Part shown: piece after piece, positions 24,491 through 33,097 of the stretch
Position numbering within the stretch: the first letter of the stretch is position 1
How the letters are laid out: each line of letters begins with the position of its first letter
Assembly (NCBI GenBank): GCA_025055575.1
Contig: JANWWP010000081.1
Location: 1-43,491 of the forward strand
Origin: Flavobacteriales bacterium
Lineage (GTDB): Bacteria; Bacteroidota; Bacteroidia; CAIKAF01
DNA: 43,491 bases
Reading direction: 5' to 3'
Program-made: the position numbers and the translations under genes
Notes under the pieces: generated by a model
What the model was told of the DNA's origin: nothing
Databases searched by the model: none
Seen by the model: only the letters and a program-made list of their open reading frames with translations

Positions 24491-26896
24491 TCAGAAAATG
24501 TTGGGAAAGTCCCGGGGATTCAATGGGTGCATAAGGGCGTATACCGCTTCCACAACATCGTCTTCGGAGGGTTTGGAGAAATAATCTCCATCGCTGCCGT
24601 AAGCCGGCCTGTGATCCTGCGCTGTGATGGTGACAGGCGCCGTTTCCAGAAGCTCAAAACCGCCCTGGTCTTCCAGGATTTTCTGCAACATATAGGCCGA
24701 GGCACCACCCCGCACGTCTTCGTCAAGAATGACGAGCCGATTGGTTTTTTCCAAAGAGGTGCGAATGATGTGATATCTGTCAAAAGGCAAAAGCGTCTGA
24801 ACATCCACCACCTCCACTTCAATCCCAAGTTCCGCCAGATCCTGGGCCGCAGCCAAGGCAATGCGACAACAGGAGCCGTACGTCACCAGGGTGACATCCG
24901 TACCCGCGCGCACCACCTCCGGAACACCGAGTTCCACTGTGAAATCTCCCAGGTTAGAAGGCAGGCGTTCTTTCAGACGATACCCATTGAGCGGCTCAAT
25001 TACCAGGGCCGGATCCATCCCCCGCATCAGGGTATTGTACATTGCGGCCGCTTGGGTCATGTTGCGCGGCACACACACATGGATGCCGCGCAGGGCATGC
25101 ACAATCATTCCCATGGGCGAGCCGCTGTGCCAGATACCTTCCAGTCTGTGGCCCCGTGTGCTCACAATGAGCGGTGCCTGCTGCCCACCTTTTGTGCGGT
25201 ACGTCAATGTGGCCAGGTCGTCGCTAAGGGTTTGCAACGCATACAACAGGTAATCCAGGTACTGTATTTCAGCCACAGGCCTCAAACCGCGCATCGCCAT
25301 ACCGATACCCTGGCCTACAATGGTTTGCTCACGAATCCCGGTATCAAATACACGGAGTGGCCCATACTTGGCCTGCATCCCCTCCAGAGTTTGATTAACC
25401 CCGCCAATATGGCCCACGTCCTCGCCAAAAATCATAAGACGCGGTTCCCTGCTTAGCCAGACATCCCAATTGTCCCTCAACACCACCCGGCCATCCACCA
25501 AAGGCGCATCGGGAGCATACTGCGGAGGTTGGGTCTTAATCTGAAGGGCAGATGTAGGATGTTCATTATACAGGAAGCTGTTGTATTTATCCCGCGCAGA
25601 AGCCTGAAATTTCCTAATCCAATCCTTGAGAGGCGCTGTGGCTTCGCCGGGTAAATACCGGGCCGCCAGGCGCGCCTTCCGGGCCGTGGAAAGTACCAAT
25701 TGGCGCCCCGGAACGGGCTCCTTGCGAAGGGGCTCCGTGATAGCCGAAAATTGGGGGAAACGACTAAGAATTTCCAGCAGTTCATCTTTTTCGGCCTGGA
25801 TTTCAGAAATGAAATTTTCCCAAGCCACATTTTTGGCTTTACGGGCCGCCTCCCGGGCTTCTTTATCCACCTGCTCCACCTCTTCTTCCGTGGCTACGCT
25901 GTGGGCAACGATCCATTTTTTAAATTGAAGTATGTTGTCGTATTCCTGCTCCCAGGCCAATCGTTCTTTGCTTTTGTAGCGCTCATGCGAGCCTGATGTG
26001 GAATGGCCCTGCGGCTGCGTACATTCAATCACATGCACAAGACAGGGCACATGCTGGGACCGGCATATCTCAGAGGCTTTTTCATAGGTGCGGATGAGCT
26101 CGGGATAATTCCAGGCTCGGGCTTTAAAAATACGGATTCCGCCCCTCTGCTCCCCTTCCCGAAGTGCAAATCCTTCGGCAGCGCGAGAAATGCTGCCCAA
26201 GGCGGTTTGGTATTCGCGGGGTACGGAAATTCCGTACCCGTCATCCCACACGGACAGCAAAATAGGTGCCCCCGTGACGGCGGCCGCGTTCAAAGTCTCC
26301 CAAAAGTGGCCTTCTGATGTGCTGGCATCGCCAATGGTGCCGATGGCAATTTCGTCCCCTCCGAAGGAAAACTGAGTGTATTCGGCCAATTGAGGATTGT
26401 TTCGAAAAAAAACGGATGCTAAACCCAAGCCTAACAAACGGGGCATTTGCCCCGCCGTGGGGGATATATCGGCCGAGGAGTTGGGCTGGGTGGTCAAGGG
26501 TAACCAACGGCCGTGTTCATCCACCCAACGCGTCGCAAAATGACCGTTCATCTGGCGGCCCACGCTCATGGGTTCATGGGCCAGACTGGGATGCGCATAC
26601 AGCTGGGCGAAAAACTGTTCGGTGGTCATGAGGCCCAAGGCCATCATCAGGGTTTGATCCCGATAATAGCCGGCTCTGAAATCCCCATCCCTCACAAATT
26701 TGGCCAATGCAATTTGCGCCAATTCCTTCCCGTCCCCAAAGATTCCGAACTTGGCCTTGCCAGTGAGCACCTCCCGCCGGCCGATCAGGCTGGCTTCACG
26801 ACTTTCGATGGCCAGCCTCAGATCCTTGAGAATTTCCTGGCGGAATTCCTCGAAGGTCAGCCGCACCGTTTCGCTCTTTTTTTTGGTGGCCGCCAT
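24491..26896 (-). CDS. 2-oxoacid dehydrogenase E1, fused alpha and beta subunits (branched-chain type)
   Basis: Thiamin-diphosphate E1 that decarboxylates a 2-oxoacid and passes the acyl group to an E2 lipoyl protein. Both subunits are on one 801-residue chain. Alpha part, about 1-400: GYYRDQT near 76, SVGRQMNGHF near 111, and ThDP motif GDASTSEG at 189-196 with DDGYGISVPREYQ. A charged helical linker spans about 320-455. Beta part, about 465-801: IFGEDVGHIGGV, FDTGIREQTIVGQGIGMA, EIQYLDYLLYALQTL and VEVVDVQTLLPFD. The ATG at 26896 (MAATKKKSE) is preferred to a GTG at 26908. Fused E1 proteins of this form are usual in Bacteroidota and annotated as 2-oxoisovalerate dehydrogenase; the substrate is inferred. 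No E2 or E3 is adjacent. First gene of the men run. Confidence 0.92.
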   Translation of the reverse strand: MAATKKKSETVRLTFEEFRQEILKDLRLAIESREASLIGRREVLTGKAKFGIFGDGKELAQIALAKFVRDGDFRAGYYRDQTLMMALGLMTTEQFFAQLYAHPSLAHEPMSVGRQMNGHFATRWVDEHGRWLPLTTQPNSSADISPTAGQMPRLLGLGLASVFFRNNPQLAEYTQFSFGGDEIAIGTIGDASTSEGHFWETLNAAAVTGAPILLSVWDDGYGISVPREYQTALGSISRAAEGFALREGEQRGGIRIFKARAWNYPELIRTYEKASEICRSQHVPCLVHVIECTQPQGHSTSGSHERYKSKERLAWEQEYDNILQFKKWIVAHSVATEEEVEQVDKEAREAARKAKNVAWENFISEIQAEKDELLEILSRFPQFSAITEPLRKEPVPGRQLVLSTARKARLAARYLPGEATAPLKDWIRKFQASARDKYNSFLYNEHPTSALQIKTQPPQYAPDAPLVDGRVVLRDNWDVWLSREPRLMIFGEDVGHIGGVNQTLEGMQAKYGPLRVFDTGIREQTIVGQGIGMAMRGLRPVAEIQYLDYLLYALQTLSDDLATLTYRTKGGQQAPLIVSTRGHRLEGIWHSGSPMGMIVHALRGIHVCVPRNMTQAAAMYNTLMRGMDPALVIEPLNGYRLKERLPSNLGDFTVELGVPEVVRAGTDVTLVTYGSCCRIALAAAQDLAELGIEVEVVDVQTLLPFDRYHIIRTSLEKTNRLVILDEDVRGGASAYMLQKILEDQGGFELLETAPVTITAQDHRPAYGSDGDYFSKPSEDDVVEAVYALMHPLNPRDFPNIF

Positions 26897-26929
26897 GATG
26901 TTTTCCACAAATACAAGATTTTAATCGGA

Positions 26930-26937
26930 CAAAAATA
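26930..26937 (-). promoter_or_regulatory. -7 promoter box upstream of the E1-men operon
   Basis: Read on the minus strand this is TATTTTTG, an exact TAnnTTTG match, 33 bases before the ATG at 26896. No -33 TTG was found at the expected distance. It would drive the E1, menF, menD and menB genes. Confidence 0.45.
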
Positions 26938-27115
26938 CAACGGCAGCCCAATGAGCGTTTTGAGGCATGGCCAGACGCCCTGGAATCGGATGTTCTGGAT
27001 ACCGAAACCCTTTCTCTCCGTTTTTTAAACGAAAAAGGATAGAGATAATTGGCCTGATTATTCAGAGCTTTTCAACGGGACAGATGAAAACAATCCATTA
27101 AAACTTTCGATGTCC

Positions 27116-28552
27116 TTATTTGAGGGATTCGGCCCAGCGCACGGCCCATCGGTGGTAATTTATCACCTGTCGGTCTTCATGCATGCGAATCTGGGGGTCT
27201 GGAATGACTTTTTCAAGGAGATAGCGCTTTATTTCGCGCAAATTCAGTTTTGAAATGTGCACCAGATGCAGAAGCAAATGTTTGTCATCCGGCTCCGGCA
27301 TCAGGTCATCCCGAAGCAACTGGCGGCATCGGTGGAAGCCATAGTCCAGATCCCCCACCAGCAAGCGCAGAAGGATTTCCATTATTTCTGCCTGCACTTG
27401 CAGCCGTTCATCCGTTTCCTTAAAGGCCTCCATTGTTTTTAACCGAGCCAGAGTTTTTAGCGCCTCCGGCAGTCGGTTGGTTTCAAAAAGGCACAAAGCC
27501 TTGTTGATGGCGGCAAAAATGAGATAACGGGGATTGACACTCAGTTCTTTTTCACCTTCCATTTGATGGATTAAATGCAAGGCTTCGGAAAAGCGACCTG
27601 TTTTACAAAAAGCGGCCACAGTGGTTTGATAATAAAAAAAACGGTAACGCGAAGCCAAAAACGGCTTTTTTTGCAGCAGAGCCTCCAGTTGCGGGCTGTG
27701 TTGTGTGACAGCATCAAAATCTTCGCACAAGGTGAAAGCATTCAGCAGGTAAATGAGCAAAGTGGCCTGAAGGTCGGCCTCTTCCTGTAGGCTGGCCTCC
27801 CTTTTTAAAAACCCTTCCATCCGGGGTTCCAGCAAATTTTTTATGCCCGTATAATCGTGATTAAAAACCAATATCTGACACTGCAGCTTCAGCCACAACA
27901 TATTCAAAACAGGAGGCAGCGCCGCAGGGTCTTTAGTTTTTTTTAATGCCTGCTGGGCTTTAGCCAAGAGGATTTTCCGGACGCCGTACAAGTTTTGACT
28001 GCGCCGAAGTTCTTCTTCCAGCAAGGCGGAATGAAATTCAAGGCTGCGCCGAAGCCGACTGAATTTTTCATTGCTTTTCAGCCGTTCCAAAACGGCTTGG
28101 CTTCTTTTTTCCGACCGGTAACGCTGACTTCGGAGCAGGCTGTGGCAGGCTATCACGGCCAGGTCATAAAAGCCGCAGGCTTCTGCTTTAGCCAGGGTTT
28201 TTTTCAAGTAATAATACGCCGTTGTATGCCGATTGCGCAGATCATAATATTGAAAGGTGAGGTAGTAAAACCAAGGTTCAAATTCTTTTTCCTTCAAACT
28301 GGCGGCCACCAAAGCTTTATTCAGATCTTCCGTGAGCCGGTTTTTGAGCCGTGCATAGGTGTTGGCATCGCCTTCCTCGCCATAGAGCGCGCGTCGGAAC
28401 CGATCGTCGTCCACAACCTCATTTTTTCGGTAAAGCTCCAGCAAGTGCCAGTCTTTGCGTTCTTCATTGCGGTTGCGTCTTTGGGCATAAAACCGATAAT
28501 GCCGCAATTCCTCATTTGTTAGGTCATGGGCAATTAAAGAAAGGATATTCAT
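27116..28552 (-). CDS. Uncharacterised helical repeat (TPR-like) protein
   Basis: Not assigned to a named family. The 478 residues are almost wholly alpha-helical by composition, with no signal peptide, membrane segment or catalytic motif, so the protein is probably cytoplasmic. The first 90 residues (LTNEELRHYRFYAQRR..LLELYRKNEVVDDDRFRRALYG..YARLKNRLTEDL) look like a DNA- or protein-binding helical bundle of the kind at the N-terminus of large Bacteroidota-specific proteins. The rest alternates helix pairs with spacing like TPR repeats (for example FSEALHLIHQMEG and LPEALKTLARLKT). It is rich in Leu, Arg and Lys. It precedes the E1 gene by 219 bases on the same strand, and the E1 operon has its own candidate promoter, so a functional link is not implied. 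Confidence 0.7.
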   Translation of the reverse strand: MNILSLIAHDLTNEELRHYRFYAQRRNRNEERKDWHLLELYRKNEVVDDDRFRRALYGEEGDANTYARLKNRLTEDLNKALVAASLKEKEFEPWFYYLTFQYYDLRNRHTTAYYYLKKTLAKAEACGFYDLAVIACHSLLRSQRYRSEKRSQAVLERLKSNEKFSRLRRSLEFHSALLEEELRRSQNLYGVRKILLAKAQQALKKTKDPAALPPVLNMLWLKLQCQILVFNHDYTGIKNLLEPRMEGFLKREASLQEEADLQATLLIYLLNAFTLCEDFDAVTQHSPQLEALLQKKPFLASRYRFFYYQTTVAAFCKTGRFSEALHLIHQMEGEKELSVNPRYLIFAAINKALCLFETNRLPEALKTLARLKTMEAFKETDERLQVQAEIMEILLRLLVGDLDYGFHRCRQLLRDDLMPEPDDKHLLLHLVHISKLNLREIKRYLLEKVIPDPQIRMHEDRQVINYHRWAVRWAESLK

Positions 28553-28620
28553 AAATATGTATCGCGTAATTTTTTTATTAATTCATGATGTAAATGTCGC
28601 AACCTGGGTTGCCTCTCCCG

Positions 28621-28628
28621 TATCTTTG
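28621..28628 (+). promoter_or_regulatory. -7 promoter box (TATCTTTG)
   Basis: An exact match to the Bacteroidota TAnnTTTG box, including the common TATCTTTG form. It lies in the divergent gap, ahead of the small T9SS protein gene. The start codon at 28694 leaves about 60 bases of leader; 28670 would leave about 35. Confidence 0.6.
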
Positions 28629-28693
28629 AAACAAGTGTAATTCAGGTGCATCTATTACTTGAGAAATCCATGCTAATCAGAAAAAAAGACTTC

Positions 28694-29419
28694 ATGCAGA
28701 AGCCCAGACCTTCATGTATTAAACGCCTGTTCTTTTTGTTTTTGATTTGGATTCCTTTCCAGGCACAGGGCCAAAATGAAATCACCCCTTCCCTCACCAT
28801 TCTCCCTGATACGGTGGTAGCGTACGGAGATTTAGTGAAGTTTACCGTGCGCCTGGATTATACTTCTTCGGCTCAGATACCTCTTTTTGGAAAGTTGTAC
28901 TACCGTTGTCTGACACCCTTGGGCCTGCTGGACTCCCTGAGCCCCCAACCGTCCTCTGAGGTTATCATTGGTTCGGGGGGGTTTGTAAATACCACCTTTT
29001 TCCTGCCTGTCACGCCTTCAGCTTTTTTAGCCGGAGGCGGCGGAAATCCCATTGTCATTTGGCCCGTGGTGCTGCCGGATTCTTCTTTGACTCCCGGAAA
29101 TGTGGTAGTGAAAGATTCCGTCCTTCTCACTTTGTACGTCATGCCTTTGGAATCGGGAGAAATGCCGCAAACCCCCTTCCGATTCTATCCCAATCCGGCC
29201 CGCCATTTTGTGTGGATTCAAAATGCAGGGCAGAGCAAATGGTTGCACATCACACTCACCGATGCCTGGGGCCGGCCCCAGCTTGTTCATTTTGCCGCAG
29301 AGACCGGACTTCAAGGTTTCTCCATAGAAGCTCTCCCCCAGGGTCTCTACTTTTTAACTGTGCACTGGGCCGATGGAAGAGCGGACACACGCAAATTGCT
29401 TATCGTTCGGGGCGAATAA
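28694..29419 (+). CDS. Small secreted protein with type IX sorting domain
   Basis: Predicted surface or secreted protein, 241 residues from the ATG at 28694 (in-frame ATG at 28670 is an alternative). The signal peptide is MQKPRPSCIKRLFFLFLIWIP, with cleavage likely after QAQG. Residues about 30-150 are a beta-rich domain with no recognised family (PDTVVAYGDLVKFTVRLDY), perhaps an immunoglobulin-like fold. The last 75 residues are a type A T9SS signal: FRFYPNPARHFVWIQNAG, then LTDAWGRPQLVHF and LPQGLYFLTVHWADGR. The FYPNP start of that domain is diagnostic. Its size suggests one binding domain plus the sorting tail. It is monocistronic, with typA beginning 130 bases later from its own promoter. 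Confidence 0.85.
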   Translation: MQKPRPSCIKRLFFLFLIWIPFQAQGQNEITPSLTILPDTVVAYGDLVKFTVRLDYTSSAQIPLFGKLYYRCLTPLGLLDSLSPQPSSEVIIGSGGFVNTTFFLPVTPSAFLAGGGGNPIVIWPVVLPDSSLTPGNVVVKDSVLLTLYVMPLESGEMPQTPFRFYPNPARHFVWIQNAGQSKWLHITLTDAWGRPQLVHFAAETGLQGFSIEALPQGLYFLTVHWADGRADTRKLLIVRGE

Positions 29420-29533
29420 TGTTCCACAAGGGGTGGGAAAACAAATGAAAGAGGCGCCACCTGCCCCGTTGGATTAAAGGATACGTTCAGGCTGATTTTT
29501 AGAAAATTCTCACACAGGCCCAAAGCCTCCCAC

Positions 29534-29541
29534 TACTTTTG
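29534..29541 (+). promoter_or_regulatory. -7 promoter box before typA (TACTTTTG)
   Basis: Exact TAnnTTTG match, identical to the box before the Wzz-like gene. Only 8 bases separate it from the ATG at 29550, so the message would begin at or next to the start codon. No -33 TTG was found. Confidence 0.5.
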
Positions 29542-29549
29542 TGCTGCCT

Positions 29550-31364
29550 ATGACACGCCCTTTGCGCAATGTGGCCATCATCGCCCATGTGGACCATGGA
29601 AAAACAACCCTGGTGGACAAAATCATGCATCAATGTCGGCTTTTTCGCGACAATCAGCACACCGGAGAACTCATTCTGGATCATAATGAACTGGAGAGGG
29701 AAAGAGGCATCACAATTCTGGCCAAAAATATTTCCGTCACATATAAAGGAATAAAAATCAATATTATAGACACCCCCGGCCACGCCGATTTTGGAGGCGA
29801 AGTGGAGCGTGTGTTGAACATGGCCGACGGCGCCCTGCTCCTTGTGGACGCCTTTGAGGGTCCCATGCCTCAGACGCGGTATGTGCTTCAGAAAGCGTTG
29901 GACCTTGGAAAAAAAATCATTTTGGTCGTAAATAAAATTGACAAGGAAAACTGCCGGCCTTTGGAAGTTCAGGAAGCCGTGTTCGAGCTAATGTTTCACT
30001 TAGGGGCGTCTGAAGAGCAATTGGATTTCCCCACGCTTTTTGGCTCCTCCAAGCTGGGCTGGATGTCCACAGACCCTACGCGTCCGGAAGCCGACATGAC
30101 GCCCCTGCTGGATACGCTGATCGCTACTGTTCCTCCACCCTCGGATAATCCGGGTAGCCTTCAGATGCAGATCACCTCCTTGGATTATTCTTCTTTCCTT
30201 GGCCGCATTGCGATAGGCAGGGTCCATCGTGGCACAGCGCGGCCCGGCATGGAAGTCCTGATCATGAAACCCGACGGCAGTTCGCAGCGGCAGCGCATTA
30301 AAGAACTGTTTGTATTCGAAGGCCTGGAAAAACAAAAAACCGATGCAGCGCCCTGCGGCGAAATCTGCGCAGTCACTGGCCTGGAGTCCTTTGATATTGG
30401 AGACACTATAGCCGATCCATTGCATCCGGAAGCGCTCCCGGCCATCCAAATAGACGAACCCACCATGAGCATGGTGTTCACCATCAACAATTCTCCTTTT
30501 TTCGGAAGGGATGGACGCTTCGTCACTTCACGCCATTTGAGAGAAAGGCTGTTGAAAGAAACCGAAAAAAATCTGGCCCTGCGGGTGGAAGAAGGCCAAA
30601 GCGCGGACAGTTTTGTGGTGTATGGCCGGGGCGTCCTGCATTTGTCTATTTTAGTGGAGACCATGCGCCGCGAGGGGTATGAACTTCAGGTGGGCAAACC
30701 CCGCGTGCTCCTGCGCGACACGCCGGAAGGCCGCATGGAACCGATAGAGTGGCTGGTGGTGGACAGTCCGGAGTATTGCGCCGGAAAAATTATTGAATCT
30801 GTCAGCCGCCGGAAAGGCGAACTTAAAAATATGGAAACGCGGGGCGATATGCAACGGATGGAATTCGAGATTCCGGCACGGGGTCTGATAGGCCTGCGCA
30901 CAGAGATCATCAATCTCTCCTCCGGTGAGGCCCTGATGGGGCATCGTTTCTTACGTTACGATGCCTGGCGCGGACCTATTCCGGGCCGCATCAATGGTTC
31001 CCTTATTTCAGGGGAAACCGGTGTGGCAGCTGCCTATTCTTTGGACCGGCTGCAGGATCGAGGGAAGTTTTTTATACACCCCGGAGAGGAAGTTTACGAA
31101 GGTCAAGTAATAGGCGAACACACCCGCGACAACGATCTGGTGGTGAATGTGACCCTTGGTAAAAAGCTAACCAACATGCGCGCCAGCGGCGCCGATGAGA
31201 AGATGCGCATTGCGCCGCCGGTTAAGTTCACTTTAGAAGAGGCCATGGAATACATCAACGAGGACGAATATGTGGAAATTACACCAGCGGCGCTAAGACT
31301 TCGTAAAATTTTCCTCAATGAAAATGACCGAAAGCGCATGGCACAAAAAGCTGTCATTTCCTAA
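29550..31364 (+). CDS. typA: Ribosome-binding translational GTPase TypA/BipA
   Basis: GTPase that binds the 70S ribosome and assists large-subunit assembly and stress or low-temperature growth. The ATG at 29550 ([19 protein letters not shown]) gives 604 residues, the usual size. GTP-binding motifs: [10 protein letters not shown] (G1), [11 protein letters not shown] (G2), [11 protein letters not shown] (G3) and NKIDKE (G4). Beta-barrel and EF-G-like domains III and V follow ([20 protein letters not shown]), and the BipA-specific C-terminal domain ends [34 protein letters not shown]-like sequence. An in-frame GTG at 29541 would fall within the promoter box. The sterol-reductase-like gene follows after six bases, so the two are probably co-transcribed. 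Confidence 0.97.
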   Translation: MTRPLRNVAIIAHVDHGKTTLVDKIMHQCRLFRDNQHTGELILDHNELERERGITILAKNISVTYKGIKINIIDTPGHADFGGEVERVLNMADGALLLVDAFEGPMPQTRYVLQKALDLGKKIILVVNKIDKENCRPLEVQEAVFELMFHLGASEEQLDFPTLFGSSKLGWMSTDPTRPEADMTPLLDTLIATVPPPSDNPGSLQMQITSLDYSSFLGRIAIGRVHRGTARPGMEVLIMKPDGSSQRQRIKELFVFEGLEKQKTDAAPCGEICAVTGLESFDIGDTIADPLHPEALPAIQIDEPTMSMVFTINNSPFFGRDGRFVTSRHLRERLLKETEKNLALRVEEGQSADSFVVYGRGVLHLSILVETMRREGYELQVGKPRVLLRDTPEGRMEPIEWLVVDSPEYCAGKIIESVSRRKGELKNMETRGDMQRMEFEIPARGLIGLRTEIINLSSGEALMGHRFLRYDAWRGPIPGRINGSLISGETGVAAAYSLDRLQDRGKFFIHPGEEVYEGQVIGEHTRDNDLVVNVTLGKKLTNMRASGADEKMRIAPPVKFTLEEAMEYINEDEYVEITPAALRLRKIFLNENDRKRMAQKAVIS

Positions 31365-31370
31365 TAATAC

Positions 31371-32960
31371 ATGAGAAAAAAAGAAGATTTCAACAGCCGC
31401 TTCAATTTACTGGAATACATTCTCACCTACCATCGCGGTCTTTTTACCACCGTTTTTCTTCTTCCTATTTCCACAGTGGTGCGCCTTTTCCGTTGGACCA
31501 AGGACCGCCTGACACTGTGGCTGTTTTCTGCGCCTCAGCTTCATGCCAAAAGGGTGGAAAAAGTGCAACAGGCCCTCCACAACTGGATTGCCGAAGGATG
31601 CCCTTCCCGGCTTACCACGTCCCGTTCCGGCTGGCAAGCCATGAGCGAATTGGTGCCCGTGTACAAAAAGACCCATCGCGCCATACCCATGAAAAATATG
31701 CGGGACATTCTGCACCTGGATACCCAACGCAACACGGTTACCGTGGAGCCCTATGTAAATATGGGTCAGATTTCCAGGTATCTCATCCCGCGGGGCTACA
31801 CCCTGCCAGTCTTGCCTGAGCTCGACGAGCTCACAGTGGGTGGCCTCATCAATGGTTTTGGGGTAGAATCGTCCAGCCATCGCTTCGGCCTTTTTCAATA
31901 CACCGTAGAAAGCCTGGATATTATCACCGCGGATGGAACATTGCACCATTGTTCCGCCCTTGAGAATCCGGACCTATTTTACAGCATTCCATGGAGCCAT
32001 GGAACCTTGGGATTTCTGGTGGCCGCTGAACTAAAGGTGATACCCTGCCAGCCCTATGTTCGTTTGGAATATTGGCCCATACGCGGGCTTATGGAAATTG
32101 TTCAGGAATTTGAAAAAGCCAGCCGATCCGAGGATTTCCAATTTGTGGAAATGTTGATGTACGGACCGGAAGAAGCCGTGCTCATGACCGGTCGCATGGC
32201 CGGTCAACCCTCAGAAGATGGCCGTGTAAACGCCATTGGAAGATTCTGGAAACCTTGGTTTTACAAACATGCGAAAAGCTATCTGGATTCGAACGCGGCT
32301 GGCGTGGAATATATTCCCCTGCGCCACTATTACCACCGCCATACACGCAGCCTTTTTTGGGAAATGGAGGAAATTATTCCATTCGGCAACCACCCCGTGT
32401 TTCGTGCGCTTCTGGGTTGGGCTGTTCCTCCGCCCATCTCGCTACTGAAATATTTTGAAACCGACACCACCAAACGCCTTCGCGAACAGCACCATGTGGT
32501 GCAGGATATGCTGATGCCGGTATTCCATCTGGAAAAATCCCTGCGCTATTTTGAAGAAAATTATCAGCTCTATCCGCTTTGGGTGTGCCCTATGAGCGTC
32601 TATTCCTATCCGGACGGCCGAGGGTTTCTAAGGCCTTTCCGCCGTCCCGATGGTACGGAAGATCCTCTCTATGTGGACATTGGAGCCTACGGCACCCCGC
32701 GCAAGCCCGGATTTCATGCCATGGAAGCGCTGCGCGCCCTGGAACAGTTTGTTCTCGCACATAAAGGCTATCAGGCAATGTATGCCCGCACTTTGCTCAG
32801 CCGCGATGATTTCCGAACCATGTTCCACCACTCCCACTACGACCGCTTGCGGCAGGAATTGCCCTACACCCGCCAGGCCTTTGATGAAGTGTACGATAAA
32901 CTGGGAGGACAAAGCCGTCTTTCCCCTGCAGATTTTAAAAAAGTACGACCCACATCATGA
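31371..32960 (+). CDS. FAD-dependent delta24-sterol reductase (DHCR24/Seladin-1) homologue
   Basis: A 529-residue flavoprotein resembling animal DHCR24 along its whole length. DHCR24 reduces the side-chain double bond of sterols with NADPH. Residues 23-40 form a hydrophobic N-terminal segment (LFTTVFLLPISTVVRLF), likely a membrane anchor, at the same place as in DHCR24. The FAD domain spans about 75-225, with VEPYVNMGQISRYL, LPVLPELDELTVGGLI and GFGVESSSHRFGLFQ. The C-terminal half carries DHCR24-specific GVEYIPLRHYYHRHTRSLFW (311-330) and the IIPFGNHPVF and VPPPISLLK segments. Family level is secure. Whether the substrate is a sterol, another polyprenyl lipid or something else is unknown, since no squalene or sterol gene is in the window. 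It follows typA by six bases. Confidence 0.9.
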   Translation: MRKKEDFNSRFNLLEYILTYHRGLFTTVFLLPISTVVRLFRWTKDRLTLWLFSAPQLHAKRVEKVQQALHNWIAEGCPSRLTTSRSGWQAMSELVPVYKKTHRAIPMKNMRDILHLDTQRNTVTVEPYVNMGQISRYLIPRGYTLPVLPELDELTVGGLINGFGVESSSHRFGLFQYTVESLDIITADGTLHHCSALENPDLFYSIPWSHGTLGFLVAAELKVIPCQPYVRLEYWPIRGLMEIVQEFEKASRSEDFQFVEMLMYGPEEAVLMTGRMAGQPSEDGRVNAIGRFWKPWFYKHAKSYLDSNAAGVEYIPLRHYYHRHTRSLFWEMEEIIPFGNHPVFRALLGWAVPPPISLLKYFETDTTKRLREQHHVVQDMLMPVFHLEKSLRYFEENYQLYPLWVCPMSVYSYPDGRGFLRPFRRPDGTEDPLYVDIGAYGTPRKPGFHAMEALRALEQFVLAHKGYQAMYARTLLSRDDFRTMFHHSHYDRLRQELPYTRQAFDEVYDKLGGQSRLSPADFKKVRPTS

Positions 32961-33085
32961 TGCAGTAGAAGTGGCTTCAAAAGCTTACTTGAATTTTTCT
33001 CCCTAAGTTCTCCTGGATTGCATTTTTTATTTTAATAAGCTTCAAAGTCCCATACCCAACTAATAGAAAATTCTTCTTTGGCTTG

Positions 33086-33093
33086 CACCTTTG
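33086..33093 (+). promoter_or_regulatory. -7-like box directly before deoC (CACCTTTG)
   Basis: One mismatch to TAnnTTTG, and only four bases before the GTG at 33098. If used, the transcript would start at the initiation codon. Confidence 0.35.
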
Positions 33094-33097
33094 CACC

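Noticed and set aside
24359-25456. Plus-strand ORF of about 365 codons over the E1 and menF genes
   Set aside because: It lies opposite highly conserved E1-beta sequence; its translation lacks any recognisable motif.
28694-28720. Longer start of the small T9SS protein at 28646 (GTG)
   Set aside because: It would put a charged stretch in front of a normal signal peptide. The ATG at 28694 (or 28670) gives a cleaner leader.
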